From: Streptomyces anulatus
GTDB lineage: Bacteria; Actinomycetota; Actinomycetes; Streptomycetales; Streptomycetaceae
Direction of reading: 5' to 3'
Assembly (NCBI RefSeq): GCF_014650675.1
Contig: NZ_BMVK01000001.1
Span: 62,001-126,000, forward strand
DNA: 64,000 nucleotides
Shown: positions 16,645-25,419 of the stretch, piece by piece
Numbering within the stretch: the first letter of the stretch is position 1
How the letters are laid out: each line of letters opens with the position of its first letter
Notes under the pieces: model-generated
Told to the model about the DNA's origin: nothing
What the model saw: only the letters and a program-made list of their open reading frames with translations
Databases searched by the model: none
Made by a program: the position numbers and the translations under genes

Positions 16645-16678
16645 ACGTTCCCGCCGCCCGCCCGGAAGGCGGGAACGT
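16645..16678. promoter_or_regulatory. Inverted repeat between divergent amidohydrolase and aminotransferase genes
   Basis: ACGTTCCCGCC and GGCGGGAACGT form perfect 11-bp arms separated by 12 nt, between the starts at 16599 (minus) and 16731 (plus). It could be an operator or a leader hairpin for the aminotransferase gene. Confidence 0.45.
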
Positions 16679-16730
16679 TTCACCGGCGCCTGCCCATGGA
16701 CCCGCGAACGACCCCGAAGAGAGCCCCACC

Positions 16731-17837
16731 GTGACGCACCCCTTCCTCGACCTCCCCCCGCTCACCGCCGGCCACTTCGCGGCGATCGAGCGGCGCGTGG
16801 CCCGGCTCCTCGCCACGGAGCAGGACGTCGTCATCACCCAGGGCGAGGCGCTGCTGCCGCTGGAGGGCTGCATCCGCGGCGGCGCACGGCCCGGCTCGAC
16901 CGCGCTGAACGTGGTCACCGGACCGTACGGGCAGACCTTCGGCAACTGGCTGCGGGACTGCGGCGCGGAGGTCGTCGACCTCACGGTGCCCTTCCACGCC
17001 GCGGTCACCGCCGACCAGGTCGCCGAGGCGCTCGCCGAGCACCCGGAGATCGACTTCGTCTCGCTGGTGCACGCGGAGGCGGCGACCGGCAACACCAACC
17101 CAATCGCGGAGATCGGCGAGGTGGTCAGGGCGCACGGCGCGCTGTTCATGCTGGACGCGGTCGCCTCGGTGGGCGCCGAGCCGCTGCTGCCGGACGCCTG
17201 GGGCGTCGACCTGTGCGTGATCGGCGCGCAGAAGGCCATGGGCGGGCCCGCCGGGGTGTCGGCGGTGTCGGTGAGCGCGCGGGCCTGGGAGCGGATCGCC
17301 GCCAACCCGGCCGCCCCGCGCCGCTCCTACCTCTCCCTCCTGGACTGGAAGGAGCGCTGGATCGACGGCGGCCGTACGGCGCTGCCGCACGCCCCGGCGC
17401 AGTTGGAGATGCTGGGCCTGGAGGCCTGCGTGGCGCGGATCGAGGACGAGGGCCTGGACACGGTGACGGCCCGCCACGCCTCGGCCGCCGCGGCCACCCG
17501 GGCCGGTGCGGTGGCCCTGGGCGGCGGGCTGGAGCCGTACGTCCACGAGGCGCGGGACGCGGCCCCGGTGGCGACGACGCTGCGCGCCCCGGCGGGGACG
17601 GACGCGGCCGCGCTGGTCGCGGCGGCGCTGGCGGCGGACCCCGCGCTGCCGCTCGTCGCGGGCGGTGGGGCGCTGTCCAAGGAGATGATCCGGGTCAACC
17701 ATTACGGGGCGGATGCGACGCGGGGCGCGGTGCTGTCCTCGCTCGCGGCTCTGGGGGCGGTGCTGACCGATGCCGGCCGGCGGGTCGATATCGAGGCTGC
17801 CCGTAGGGCTGTTTCGGAAACCTGGCCGAGCCTCTGA
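16731..17837 (+). CDS. Class V aminotransferase (alanine-glyoxylate/phosphoserine type)
   Basis: 368-residue fold-type I PLP enzyme of the class V group (alanine-glyoxylate, serine-pyruvate aminotransferases). It has SLVHAEAATGNTNPIAEIGEVVRAHG, the cofactor Asp in LDAVASVGAEPL, and the PLP lysine in VIGAQKAMGGPAG. LIRVNHYG-like MIRVNHYGADATRG near the C-terminus is also typical of this group. The GTG at 16731 is preceded by GAGAG at 7-nt spacing; the frame continues upstream, but that part covers the inverted repeat. It is divergent from an amidohydrolase and followed by a terminator before the ectoine operon. The amino donor/acceptor pair is not predictable. Confidence 0.86.
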   Translation: MTHPFLDLPPLTAGHFAAIERRVARLLATEQDVVITQGEALLPLEGCIRGGARPGSTALNVVTGPYGQTFGNWLRDCGAEVVDLTVPFHAAVTADQVAEALAEHPEIDFVSLVHAEAATGNTNPIAEIGEVVRAHGALFMLDAVASVGAEPLLPDAWGVDLCVIGAQKAMGGPAGVSAVSVSARAWERIAANPAAPRRSYLSLLDWKERWIDGGRTALPHAPAQLEMLGLEACVARIEDEGLDTVTARHASAAAATRAGAVALGGGLEPYVHEARDAAPVATTLRAPAGTDAAALVAAALAADPALPLVAGGGALSKEMIRVNHYGADATRGAVLSSLAALGAVLTDAGRRVDIEAARRAVSETWPSL

Positions 17838-17852
17838 TATTCCTCATGCGGA

Positions 17853-17877
17853 AAGCTGCTTTATTGAAAAGCAGCTT
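17853..17877 (+). terminator. Terminator after the aminotransferase
   Basis: AAGCTGCTTT and AAAGCAGCTT form a perfect 10-bp stem with an ATTGA loop, 16 nt after the stop. The stem is much more AT-rich than other terminators in this window. A second small hairpin, GGCCAG-T6-CTGGCC, lies at 17915-17932. Confidence 0.75.
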
Positions 17878-17937
17878 CCCACATTCTTCTGCCCGCTTTC
17901 CCGTCACCTAAACGGGCCAGTTTTTTCTGGCCGCGAA

Positions 17938-18146
17938 CTTCATGATTCGGACACATCTCGCGAGAGTTACAACCCTGTGACCGACTCCACAGGGTCGGCG
18001 TTATGCCCGAAAAATTCAGGACAAAGCGCAGGAAAATGCACCTGAATCACCGGGAACCTCGCGCACGCCTGATAACACAAAGGAGCCCCCCACCCAACCC
18101 TCTACGTCGATGCAATTTCGAAATTTGCTGGGTAAATTCAATTCGC
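17938..18146 (+). promoter_or_regulatory. AT-rich leader/promoter region of the ectoine operon
   Basis: The 309-bp gap before ectA is markedly AT-rich for this genome. It holds a 10-bp palindrome TCTCGCGAGA (17956-17965), a hairpin ACCCTGTG/CACAGGGT (17972-17995) and a 12-bp palindrome AATTTCGAAATT (18114-18125). TAAATT at 18133-18138 could be a -10 hexamer only 8 nt before the ectA ATG, and there is no Shine-Dalgarno at normal spacing, so a leaderless ectA transcript is possible. These elements are candidates for osmotic or heat control of ect; no factor is identified. Confidence 0.5.
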
Positions 18147-18677
18147 ATGACCGCCGCACCAGCAGATTTTGCCCGTGCCCGAAGCGAATTCCTCAGTATC
18201 GATGCGCCACGAGTGGAGGACGGAGCCGCGATCTGGCGCATAGCCCGCGACTCCCAGGTCCTGGACCTGAACTCCTCGTACAGCTACCTGCTGTGGTGCC
18301 GTGACTTCGCCGCGACCTCCGCCGTCGCCCGTGGCGAGAACGGCGAGCCCATCGCCTTCGTGACGGGCTACGTCAGGCCCGACCGCCCCCAGACCCTCGT
18401 CGTCTGGCAGGTGGCCGTCGACCAGGCCCACCGCGGCAAGGGGCTGGCCGCCGCACTGCTGGACGCACTGACCGCCCGGGTCGCCGCCGACCAGGGCCTG
18501 TCGTCCGTGGAGACGACGATCACGCCGGACAACACCGCCTCCGACCGGCTGTTCACGTCCTACGCCCAGCGCCACGACGTCGCGCTGGAGAAGGAAGTGC
18601 TCTTCGACGGCGAGCTGTTCCCCGAAGAGACGCACCTGCCCGAGGTGCTCTACCGGATAGGCCCGTTCGCCACCTGA
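18147..18677 (+). CDS. ectA: Diaminobutyrate acetyltransferase EctA
   Basis: 176-residue GNAT acetyltransferase that acetylates L-2,4-diaminobutyrate to N-gamma-acetyl-diaminobutyrate, the second step of ectoine synthesis. Family blocks are LDLNSSYSYLLWCRDFAATSA, VWQVAVDQAHRGKGLAAALL (acetyl-CoA loop) and VETTITPDNTASDRLF. The start at 18147 (MTAAPADFARAR) gives the normal EctA length; the upstream extension is Arg/Pro-rich leader DNA. First gene of ectABCD. Confidence 0.95.
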   Translation: MTAAPADFARARSEFLSIDAPRVEDGAAIWRIARDSQVLDLNSSYSYLLWCRDFAATSAVARGENGEPIAFVTGYVRPDRPQTLVVWQVAVDQAHRGKGLAAALLDALTARVAADQGLSSVETTITPDNTASDRLFTSYAQRHDVALEKEVLFDGELFPEETHLPEVLYRIGPFAT

Positions 18678-18697
18678 GCCGCCCCGGCCACCGCACC

Positions 18698-18722
18698 CCG
18701 GCGTACCCGACCCGTACGCCGG
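18698..18722 (+). promoter_or_regulatory. Intercistronic hairpin, ectA-ectB
   Basis: CCGGCGTAC and GTACGCCGG pair (9 bp, 7-nt loop) in the 158-nt ectA-ectB gap; a second stem GCGCCGA/TCGGCGC follows at 18739-18760. Such stems may attenuate read-through or protect processed mRNA ends. A long gap inside an otherwise tight operon is unusual. Confidence 0.45.
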
Positions 18723-18835
18723 ATCCCCCTGACTTATCGCGCCGACCGACCACTCGGCGCGGTCCCGGCCGCACCCGTGCGGCGGGGAGCACTCGACCAC
18801 TGCCCGTCACACCCCCCTCACGCAGGAGATCCGCT

Positions 18836-20098
18836 GTGACCATCACCCCGCCCGCCCTGAGCGTCTTCGAGACCCTGGAGTCCGAGGTACGGAGCTACTG
18901 CCGCGGCTGGCCCGCCGTGTTCGACCGCGCGCAGGGCGCCCGGCTGACCGACGAGGACGGCCACTCCTACCTGGACTTCTTCGCCGGGGCCGGCTCGCTC
19001 AACTACGGCCACAACAACCCGGTGCTGAAACGAGCGCTGATCGACTACATCGAGCGCGACGGCATCACCCACGGCCTGGACATGGCGACCACCGCCAAGC
19101 GGGCGTTCCTGGAGACGTTCCAGAACGTGATCCTGCGGCCGCGCGATCTGCCGTACAAGGTGATGTTCCCCGGCCCGACCGGCACCAACGCCGTCGAGTC
19201 GGCGCTGAAGCTGGCCCGCAAGGTCAAGGGCCGCGAGTCGGTCGTCTCGTTCACCAACGCCTTCCACGGCATGTCGCTGGGCTCGCTCGCGGTGACCGGG
19301 AACGCGTTCAAGCGGGCCGGGGCCGGTATCCCGCTGGTCCACGGCACCCCGATGCCGTTCGACAACTACTTCGACGGCACGGTCCCCGACTTCCTCTGGT
19401 TCGAGCGACTGCTGGAGGACCAGGGCTCCGGACTCAACAAGCCCGCAGCGGTGATCGTGGAGACCGTCCAGGGCGAGGGCGGCATCAACGTCGCCCGCGC
19501 CGAGTGGCTGCGCGCGCTCCAGGAGCTCTGCCACCGCCAGGACATGCTGCTGATCGTCGACGACATCCAGATGGGCTGCGGCCGCACCGGCGGCTTCTTC
19601 TCCTTCGAGGAGGCCGGCATCGTCCCGGACATCGTCACGCTCTCCAAGTCCATCAGCGGCTACGGCCTGCCCATGTCCCTCTGCCTCTTCAAGCCCGAGC
19701 TGGACATCTGGGAGCCCGGCGAGCACAACGGCACCTTCCGCGGCAACAACCCGGCCTTCGTCACGGCCGCCGCCGTGCTCGACGCCTACTGGGCCGACGG
19801 CCAGATGGAGAAGCAGACCCTCGCCCGCGGCGAACAGGTCGAACAGACCCTGCTCGCCATCTGCGCCGAGGAGCCGACCGCGCAGTTCCGCGGCCGGGGC
19901 CTGGTGTGGGGCATGGAGTTCGAGGACAAGGCGCGCGCCTCGGCGGTCTGCGCCCGCGCCTTCGAGCTGGGGCTCCTCCTGGAGACCTCGGGCCCGCAGA
20001 GCGAGGTCGTCAAGCTGCTGCCGCCGCTGACCATCACCCCCGAAGAGCTGGACGAGGGCCTGCGCACGCTGGCCCGCTGCGTCCGCGAAACGGCCTGA
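18836..20098 (+). CDS. ectB: Diaminobutyrate-2-oxoglutarate aminotransferase EctB
   Basis: 420-residue class III (omega) aminotransferase converting L-aspartate-beta-semialdehyde to L-2,4-diaminobutyrate with glutamate as donor. It has [23 protein letters not shown], the cofactor Asp in [13 protein letters not shown], and the PLP lysine in [12 protein letters not shown] (Lys 271). GTG start with AGGAGATCC at 7-nt spacing. Full family length. Second gene of ectABCD. Confidence 0.96.
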   Translation: MTITPPALSVFETLESEVRSYCRGWPAVFDRAQGARLTDEDGHSYLDFFAGAGSLNYGHNNPVLKRALIDYIERDGITHGLDMATTAKRAFLETFQNVILRPRDLPYKVMFPGPTGTNAVESALKLARKVKGRESVVSFTNAFHGMSLGSLAVTGNAFKRAGAGIPLVHGTPMPFDNYFDGTVPDFLWFERLLEDQGSGLNKPAAVIVETVQGEGGINVARAEWLRALQELCHRQDMLLIVDDIQMGCGRTGGFFSFEEAGIVPDIVTLSKSISGYGLPMSLCLFKPELDIWEPGEHNGTFRGNNPAFVTAAAVLDAYWADGQMEKQTLARGEQVEQTLLAICAEEPTAQFRGRGLVWGMEFEDKARASAVCARAFELGLLLETSGPQSEVVKLLPPLTITPEELDEGLRTLARCVRETA

Positions 20099-20130
20099 CC
20101 CGGCACTGCCGGGGCAGGCGGAGAAGAGAG

Positions 20131-20154
20131 GTCCCGGGCCGCGAGGCCCGGGAC
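20131..20154 (+). promoter_or_regulatory. GNRA-capped intercistronic hairpin, ectB-ectC
   Basis: GTCCCGGGCC-GCGA-GGCCCGGGAC: a perfect 10-bp stem closed by a GCGA tetraloop, 33 nt after the ectB stop and 30 nt before the ectC GTG. Candidate for partial termination or 3'-end stabilisation within the operon. Confidence 0.6.
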
Positions 20155-20184
20155 GCTGTACAGAGAGAAAGGCAACCGCTCACC

Positions 20185-20583
20185 GTGATCGTCCGATCGT
20201 TCAGTGACATCGAGAACACCGACCGGCATGTGAAGGCGGCATCCGGCACCTGGGAGAGCAAGCGCATCGTGCTCGCCAAGGAGAAGGTGGGCTTCTCGCT
20301 CCACGAGACCGTGCTGTACGCGGGCACGGAGACCTCCATGTGGTACGCGAACCACATCGAGGCGGTGCTGTGCACCGAGGGCGAGGCCGAGCTCACCAAC
20401 GACGAGACCGGCGAGACGCACTGGATCACGCCGGGCACCATGTACCTGCTGGACGGGCATGAGCGGCACACCATGCGGCCCAAGACCGACTTCCGCTGCG
20501 TGTGTGTCTTCAACCCCCCCGTCACGGGACGGGAGGACCATGACGAGAACGGTGTCTACCCACTGCTGACCGAGGAGGCCTGA
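20185..20583 (+). CDS. ectC: L-ectoine synthase EctC
   Basis: 132-residue cupin-fold enzyme that cyclises N-gamma-acetyl-diaminobutyrate to ectoine. Family blocks: [58 protein letters not shown] and [20 protein letters not shown]. The GTG at 20185 ([16 protein letters not shown]) gives the usual length, with AGAAAGG upstream. ectD follows 6 nt after the stop. Confidence 0.96.
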   Translation: MIVRSFSDIENTDRHVKAASGTWESKRIVLAKEKVGFSLHETVLYAGTETSMWYANHIEAVLCTEGEAELTNDETGETHWITPGTMYLLDGHERHTMRPKTDFRCVCVFNPPVTGREDHDENGVYPLLTEEA

Positions 20584-20589
20584 ACCACC

Positions 20590-21483
20590 ATGACCACCGA
20601 AGTACGCGCCGATCTGTACCCCTCGCGCGGCGCCGCCGAGATGACCACTCCCCGCCAGGACCCGGTCATCTGGTCCGCGCCGGGCGCACCGGGTCCGGTC
20701 GCCGCCAAGGACCTCCAGGGATACGAGCACGACGGCTTCCTCACCGTCGACCAGCTCATCGCCCCGGACGAGGTCGCCGTCTACCAGGCGGAGCTGAACC
20801 GGCTGATCTCCGACCCGGCGGTCCGCGCCGACGAGCGCTCGATCGTCGAGAAGCAGTCGCAGAACGTACGGTCCGTCTTCGAGGTCCACCGGATCAGCGA
20901 GGTCTTCGCCGGTCTGGTCCGCGACGAGCGGGTGGTGGGCCGGGCCCGCCAGATCCTCGGCTCGGACGTGTACGTCCACCAGTCCCGGATCAACGTGAAG
21001 CCGGGCTTCGGGGCCACGGGCTTCTATTGGCACTCGGACTTCGAGACCTGGCACGCGGAGGACGGTCTGCCGAACATGCGGACGGTGTCCGTGTCGATCG
21101 CGCTGACCGAGAACTTCGACACCAACGGCGGGCTGATGATCATGCCCGGTTCGCACAAGACATTCCTCGGCTGTGCGGGCGAGACGCCGAAGGACAACTA
21201 CAAGAAGTCGCTCCAGATGCAGGACGCCGGCACCCCGTCCGACGAGGCGCTGACGAAGATGGCCGACCGCCACGGCATCAGGCTCTTCACGGGCAGGGCC
21301 GGTTCGGCGACCTGGTTCGACTGCAACGCCATGCACGGCTCGGGCGACAACATCACCCCGTACGCGCGCAGCAACGTCTTCATCGTCTTCAACAGCGTGG
21401 AGAACGCGGCGCAGGAGCCCTTCGCGGCTCCGATCCGCCGCCCCGAGTTCATCGGGGCGCGGGACTTCACCCCGGTGAAGTAG
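20590..21483 (+). CDS. ectD: Ectoine 5-hydroxylase EctD
   Basis: 297-residue Fe(II)/2-oxoglutarate dioxygenase converting ectoine to 5-hydroxyectoine. The iron ligands show as WHSDFETWHAEDG (His 148, Asp 150) and the distal His 249 in NAMHGSGDN. The family signature FYWHSDFETWHAEDGLPNMR is intact, so hydroxyectoine should be produced. Last gene of the ect operon. Confidence 0.96.
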   Translation: MTTEVRADLYPSRGAAEMTTPRQDPVIWSAPGAPGPVAAKDLQGYEHDGFLTVDQLIAPDEVAVYQAELNRLISDPAVRADERSIVEKQSQNVRSVFEVHRISEVFAGLVRDERVVGRARQILGSDVYVHQSRINVKPGFGATGFYWHSDFETWHAEDGLPNMRTVSVSIALTENFDTNGGLMIMPGSHKTFLGCAGETPKDNYKKSLQMQDAGTPSDEALTKMADRHGIRLFTGRAGSATWFDCNAMHGSGDNITPYARSNVFIVFNSVENAAQEPFAAPIRRPEFIGARDFTPVK

Positions 21484-21583
21484 CGGGCCGCACGGGCGGG
21501 GAGGACCGGGACGGGTACGCCGTCCCGGCCCTTCCCGGGTAACTCGCTGGACCGGGGCCGGGTCAGCGGAGAGGGTGTCCGCC

Positions 21584-22621
21584 ATGACTTCCCATGTACG
21601 TCACATCACGATCGACTGCGCCGATGCCTACGCGCTCGGCGGCTTCTGGGCCCAGGTGCTCGGCGCGCCGCTCTCCGACGAGGACTTCCCCGGCGATCCG
21701 GAGGCTCTGGTCGAGGCTCCCGGCGCGGCGATCCTCTTCGTCCGGGTGGACGAGAAGAAGCAGACCAAGAACCGCGTCCATCTGGACATCCAGCCGCAGG
21801 ACCGCTCCCGGGACGAGGAGGTGGAGCGGCTGCTCGCGCTCGGCGCGACCCTGGTGGGCGACCACCGCAGGCCGAACGGGCGCGGCTGGGCGACACTCGC
21901 CGATCCCGAGGGCAACGAGTTCTGTGTGGAGTGCTCCGCCGCCGAGCGGGCGGCGCTCACCGGGACCCGGCTGCCGGTGACCGCCGACGATGTGACCTCG
22001 GCGGTGCGGCTCGCGGTGGACGTGCTGGCCGGAGCCCCGGCGGACCGCTGGGACGCGCCCGCGGGAAGCCTCGACTGGACCTGCTGGGAGACGGTGGAGC
22101 ACCTGAGCGACGATCTGTTCGCTTACGCCGTGCAGTTGGGACCCCGTACGCCTCCGCTGGACCGGGACGTGCCCTACCGGTGGGCGCCCGAACGGCAGGG
22201 CGGGCCCTACAACGCGGTCTTCGCCGACCGTGATGCCGGTCCCGCCGGGCTGCTGGCCACGCTGGAGGCGAGCGGGGCGCTGCTGGCCTCGATGGCGCGG
22301 ACGACGCCGCCCGAGGTGCGCTCGTACCACGGGTACGGGATCTCCGACCCGGAGGGCTTCGCCGCGATGGGCGTGGTGGAGACCCTGGTGCACACGTACG
22401 ACCTCGCCGAGGGCCTGGGGCTGGACTGGTCGCCGTCCCCGGCCCTCTGCGACCGGGTGCTGGCCCGGCTCTTCCCGGACGCCCCGGCGGGCGGCGACCG
22501 GTGGACCGTCCTTTTGTGGGCCACCGGCCGCGCCGAGCTGCCGGACCACCCGCGCCGTACCTCGTGGCGGTGGGACGGGAGGCCGCGCGAGGACGCTCAG
22601 ACGGAGTCGAGCGCCGGGTAG
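21584..22621 (+). CDS. VOC (glyoxalase-like) domain fused to a DinB/MDMPI-like domain
   Basis: 345-residue fusion. Residues 1-125 are a VOC/glyoxalase-like domain (VRHITIDCADAYALGGFWAQVLG, RVHLDIQPQD, ATLADPEGNEFCVE). Residues about 140-340 resemble the four-helix DinB/mycothiol-dependent maleylpyruvate isomerase fold (CWETVEHLSDDLFAYAVQLG, GVVETLVHTYDLAEGLGL), with scattered His residues that could bind metal. I chose the ATG at 21584 because GGAGAGGG lies 8 nt upstream; a GTG at 21575 would place that site too close. The 3' end overlaps the convergent OYE gene by 25 nt. Possibly thiol-dependent detoxification; substrate unknown. Confidence 0.82.
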   Translation: MTSHVRHITIDCADAYALGGFWAQVLGAPLSDEDFPGDPEALVEAPGAAILFVRVDEKKQTKNRVHLDIQPQDRSRDEEVERLLALGATLVGDHRRPNGRGWATLADPEGNEFCVECSAAERAALTGTRLPVTADDVTSAVRLAVDVLAGAPADRWDAPAGSLDWTCWETVEHLSDDLFAYAVQLGPRTPPLDRDVPYRWAPERQGGPYNAVFADRDAGPAGLLATLEASGALLASMARTTPPEVRSYHGYGISDPEGFAAMGVVETLVHTYDLAEGLGLDWSPSPALCDRVLARLFPDAPAGGDRWTVLLWATGRAELPDHPRRTSWRWDGRPREDAQTESSAG

Positions 22622-23667
22622 TCGGTGTAGCCCTTGGCGTCGCCGCCGAAGAAGGTCGACGGGTCGGGGGTGTTGAACGGGCCGCCCGCCTTCAGCCGGG
22701 CGGGCAGGTCCGGGTTGGCGAGGAAGAGCGCCCCGTAGGAGATCAGGTCGGCGATGCCGTCGTCGATCACCGTGTGGTCACCGGGTCCGGTGGCGCCATC
22801 GGAGTGCACGTTGAGGACGACGGCCCCGGAGAAGGCCTTGCGCAGGGCGAGGGTCAGCTCCCGGATCGGGGCGGCCTCCAGGATGTGCAGGTAGGCGATG
22901 CCGAGCGGCTCGATCGCCTGCACCAGCGCGGTGTACGTGGCCTCCGGAGCGGGCTCGTCGATGTCGTTGTACGGGTTGCCGGGCGAGATGCGCAGTGCGG
23001 TGCGCTCCGGGCCGATCTCGGCGGCGACGGCCTTGACGACCTCGACGGCGAAGCGGATGCGGGCCTCGTCGGAGCCGCCCCACGCGTCGGTGCGCCGGTT
23101 GGTGTTGGGGGCCAGGAACTGCTGGATGAGATAGCCGTTGGCGCCGTGCAGCTCGACCCCGTCGAATCCGGCTTCCACGGCGTTGCGGGAGGCGGTGGTG
23201 AAGTCGGCGACGGTCGCGTGGATCTCGGCGTCCGTCAGCTCGCGCGGCTCGACGAAGTCCTTCGGCCCGACGTGGGTGTAGACCTGTCCCTCGGCCTTGA
23301 CCGGGGAGGCGCTGACGGGGACGAGGCCGTCCGGCAGGAGGACCGGGTGGCCGATGCGGCCCGCGTGCATGATCTGGGCGAAGATCCGGCCGCCCTCGGC
23401 GTGCACCGCGTCGGTGACCTTGCGCCAGGAGGCGACCTGTTCGGCGCTGTGCAGACCCGGCGTGGTGGGGTAGCCCTGGCCCACGACGGACGGCTGGATG
23501 CCTTCGGTGATCACGAGGCCGGCCGAGGCGCGCTGGGCGTAGTACGTGGCGGTGAGCTCGGTGGCGGTACCGCCCTCACCGGCCCGGCTGCGGGTCATCG
23601 GGGCCAGCGCGATGCGGTTGGCCAGCTGGGCGCCGGACAGGTCGATCGGGTCGAAAGCGGTGGTCAT
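22597..23667 (-). CDS. Old Yellow Enzyme family alkene reductase (NemA-like)
   Basis: 356-residue FMN-dependent NADPH:2-enone reductase. Blocks: LANRIALAPMTRSRA, ASAGLVITEGIQPSVVGQGYP, FAQIMHAGRIGHP (substrate/FMN site), VELHGANGYLIQQFLAPNTNRRTDAWGG, and the C-terminal DGIADLISYGALFLANPDLP. The ATG at 23667 gives the family length. It is divergent from a MarR gene, with two identical-core operators in between, so electrophile-induced derepression by that MarR protein is likely, as for nemRA-type systems. Confidence 0.93.
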   Translation of the reverse strand: MTTAFDPIDLSGAQLANRIALAPMTRSRAGEGGTATELTATYYAQRASAGLVITEGIQPSVVGQGYPTTPGLHSAEQVASWRKVTDAVHAEGGRIFAQIMHAGRIGHPVLLPDGLVPVSASPVKAEGQVYTHVGPKDFVEPRELTDAEIHATVADFTTASRNAVEAGFDGVELHGANGYLIQQFLAPNTNRRTDAWGGSDEARIRFAVEVVKAVAAEIGPERTALRISPGNPYNDIDEPAPEATYTALVQAIEPLGIAYLHILEAAPIRELTLALRKAFSGAVVLNVHSDGATGPGDHTVIDDGIADLISYGALFLANPDLPARLKAGGPFNTPDPSTFFGGDAKGYTDYPALDSV

Positions 23668-23688
23668 GAGGGCTCCCAAGAAAGTATG

Positions 23689-23698
23689 TGGTCGACCA
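23689..23698. promoter_or_regulatory. MarR operator copy 1 (TGGTCGACCA)
   Basis: Palindrome TGGTCGACCA 22 nt upstream of the OYE ATG. It shares its 10-bp core with a second copy at 23733-23744 in the same divergent region. Confidence 0.7.
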
Positions 23699-23732
23699 AG
23701 CATCGGCGACAGCGGCAACTGTAACCCATTGA

Positions 23733-23744
23733 TTGGTCGACCAA
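23733..23744. promoter_or_regulatory. MarR operator copy 2 (TTGGTCGACCAA)
   Basis: 12-bp perfect palindrome TTGGTCGACCAA, centred 45 bp from copy 1. A TTACAGT-like -10 for the OYE gene and GGTAAAGT reading towards marR lie beside it, so binding would block both promoters. Confidence 0.75.
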
Positions 23745-23818
23745 GGTAAAGTTGCGGGAAACCGTCGGGCATCATCGAAAGCCGCCGCCTGCACCCCCGA
23801 GGACCCCAGGAGCCCGCC

Positions 23819-24328
23819 ATGACCACCGGCCGCGCCACCCCCGCGGAAGACGCCTGTACGAACGCGCTGCCCATGGCGGCGCTCAGCGGGCCCGTCAGCC
23901 ACGCCGTGTCCCGGGTGGCCCGGCTGCACCGGACGGCGGCGGGCAAGGCGCTCAAGGGGGTGGACCTCTACCCGGGGCAGGAGTTGCTGATGATGCATCT
24001 GTGGGACCGGGGCGCGGTCCGTCAGACGGAGCTGATCAGGGCCCTGGACCTGGACCCGTCCACGGTCACGAAGATGCTCCAGCGGCTGGAGCAGACCGGA
24101 CATGTGCGCCGCCGCCCCGACCCGGCCGACCGGCGGGCCGTGCTGGTCGAGGCGACGGACGAGAGCTGCGCGCTGCACACGGCGGTCCGGGACGCCTGGG
24201 GCAGCCTGGAGGAGCACACGCTCGCGGGCCTCGACCCGGCCGAGCGCGCGGAGCTGGTCCGGCTGCTGGCGAAGGTCGAGGAGAACCTCTGCCGGGAGAC
24301 CGCGGACTGCCGCCCGGACGGGTGCTGA
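23819..24328 (+). CDS. MarR-family transcriptional regulator
   Basis: 169-residue MarR protein. The winged helix is at about 60-125: TELIRALDLDPSTVTKMLQRLEQTGHVRRRPDPADRRAVLVE. Helices at both ends form the dimer interface. Cysteines occur near the N-terminus (AEDACTNALP), mid-protein (ESCALHT) and C-terminus (ENLCRETADC, DGC), an unusually high number that could sense electrophiles or oxidants. It is divergent from the OYE gene and probably represses both, through the two TGGTCGACCA operators. Confidence 0.9.
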   Translation: MTTGRATPAEDACTNALPMAALSGPVSHAVSRVARLHRTAAGKALKGVDLYPGQELLMMHLWDRGAVRQTELIRALDLDPSTVTKMLQRLEQTGHVRRRPDPADRRAVLVEATDESCALHTAVRDAWGSLEEHTLAGLDPAERAELVRLLAKVEENLCRETADCRPDGC

Positions 24329-24344
24329 ACCGCACCCGTACGGA

Positions 24345-25403
24345 TCAGGCCAGGACCTCCAGCACCCGGTCCACATCGGCCTCGGTGTTGTAGAGGTGGC
24401 AGGAGATCCGCAGATTCCCGGCCGGGGCCGAGACGGCGACACCGGCCTCCACCAGGTCGGGCTGACGGCCCTCCAGACCCGGCACGGAGACGATCGCCGA
24501 CTCCCCGGGAACCGTCGCGTGCCCGAGCTTCGTCAGCCCCGCCCGCAGCCGGGCCGCGAGCCCGGTGGCGTGCGCGTACAGGGCGTCGGCACCCACCTCG
24601 GCGAGCAGGTCCAGAGAGTGTTCGGCCCCGTGGTACGAGAGGAAGGCGGGCGGCTCGTCGAAGCCGCGGGCGGTGGGGGCGAGGCGCTCCAGCGGGCCGT
24701 AGTTGCTCGTCCAGGGAGCACCGGCGGAGACCCAGCCGGCGAAGAGGGGCGGCAGGGTGTCCTGCGCCTCCTCGGTGACGGTCAGGAACGACGTACCGCG
24801 CGGACAGAGCAGGAACTTGAAGCCGCCGGTGACGGTGTAGTCGTACGCCCCCGCCTCCAGCGGGAACCAGCCCGCCGCCTGGGTGCCGTCCAGCAGGGTC
24901 CGGGCCCCGTGCGCCGCGGCGGCCGCGCGGACGGCGGCGAGGTCGGCCACCCGGCCGTCGGCCGACTGCACGGCGGAGAAGGCGACGAGAGAGGTCGAGG
25001 GACGCACGGCCGCGGCGAGGCCGTCGAGCGGCGCGTACCGCATGCGCAGATCACCGCGGAGCGCGAACGGGCTGACCACGGAGGAGAACTCGCCCTCGGG
25101 GCAGAGGACTTCGGCGCCCGGCGGCAGTGAAGCAGCGATCAGACCGACGTGGACGGTGACGGAACTGCCGGTGGCGACCCGGTCCGAACGGACCCCGGCG
25201 AGCCGGGCGAAGCCGGCCCGGGCGGCCTCCACCGCGTCGAAGCTGCCCGCCCCCACCCGGCGCCCGGCGGCGTTCTCGTCGGCCAGGGCCTTGACGGCGG
25301 CGATCGTCCGGCGGGGCAGCAGGCCCCAGCTGGAGGTGTTGAGGTAGGTGACCTCGGGCGCGAATTCAACGGCTGCCGCTCGGATGGGCGCAAGGATCGT
25401 CAT
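24345..25403 (-). CDS. Class V-fold PLP enzyme (aminotransferase/cysteine desulfurase-like)
   Basis: 352-residue PLP enzyme with EVTYLNTSSWGLLPRRT at the N-terminus, the cofactor Asp in LLDGTQAAGWFP and the PLP lysine in VTGGFKFLLCPRGTS. It resembles the isopenicillin-N-epimerase/selenocysteine-lyase-like branch of class V. The ATG at 25403 (MTILAPIRAAAVEF) is preceded by GGGTGGACGT-like purine-rich sequence. The reaction cannot be assigned. A 9-bp inverted repeat lies just upstream. Confidence 0.85.
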   Translation of the reverse strand: MTILAPIRAAAVEFAPEVTYLNTSSWGLLPRRTIAAVKALADENAAGRRVGAGSFDAVEAARAGFARLAGVRSDRVATGSSVTVHVGLIAASLPPGAEVLCPEGEFSSVVSPFALRGDLRMRYAPLDGLAAAVRPSTSLVAFSAVQSADGRVADLAAVRAAAAAHGARTLLDGTQAAGWFPLEAGAYDYTVTGGFKFLLCPRGTSFLTVTEEAQDTLPPLFAGWVSAGAPWTSNYGPLERLAPTARGFDEPPAFLSYHGAEHSLDLLAEVGADALYAHATGLAARLRAGLTKLGHATVPGESAIVSVPGLEGRQPDLVEAGVAVSAPAGNLRISCHLYNTEADVDRVLEVLA

Positions 25404-25419
25404 ACGTCCACCCTGAAGC

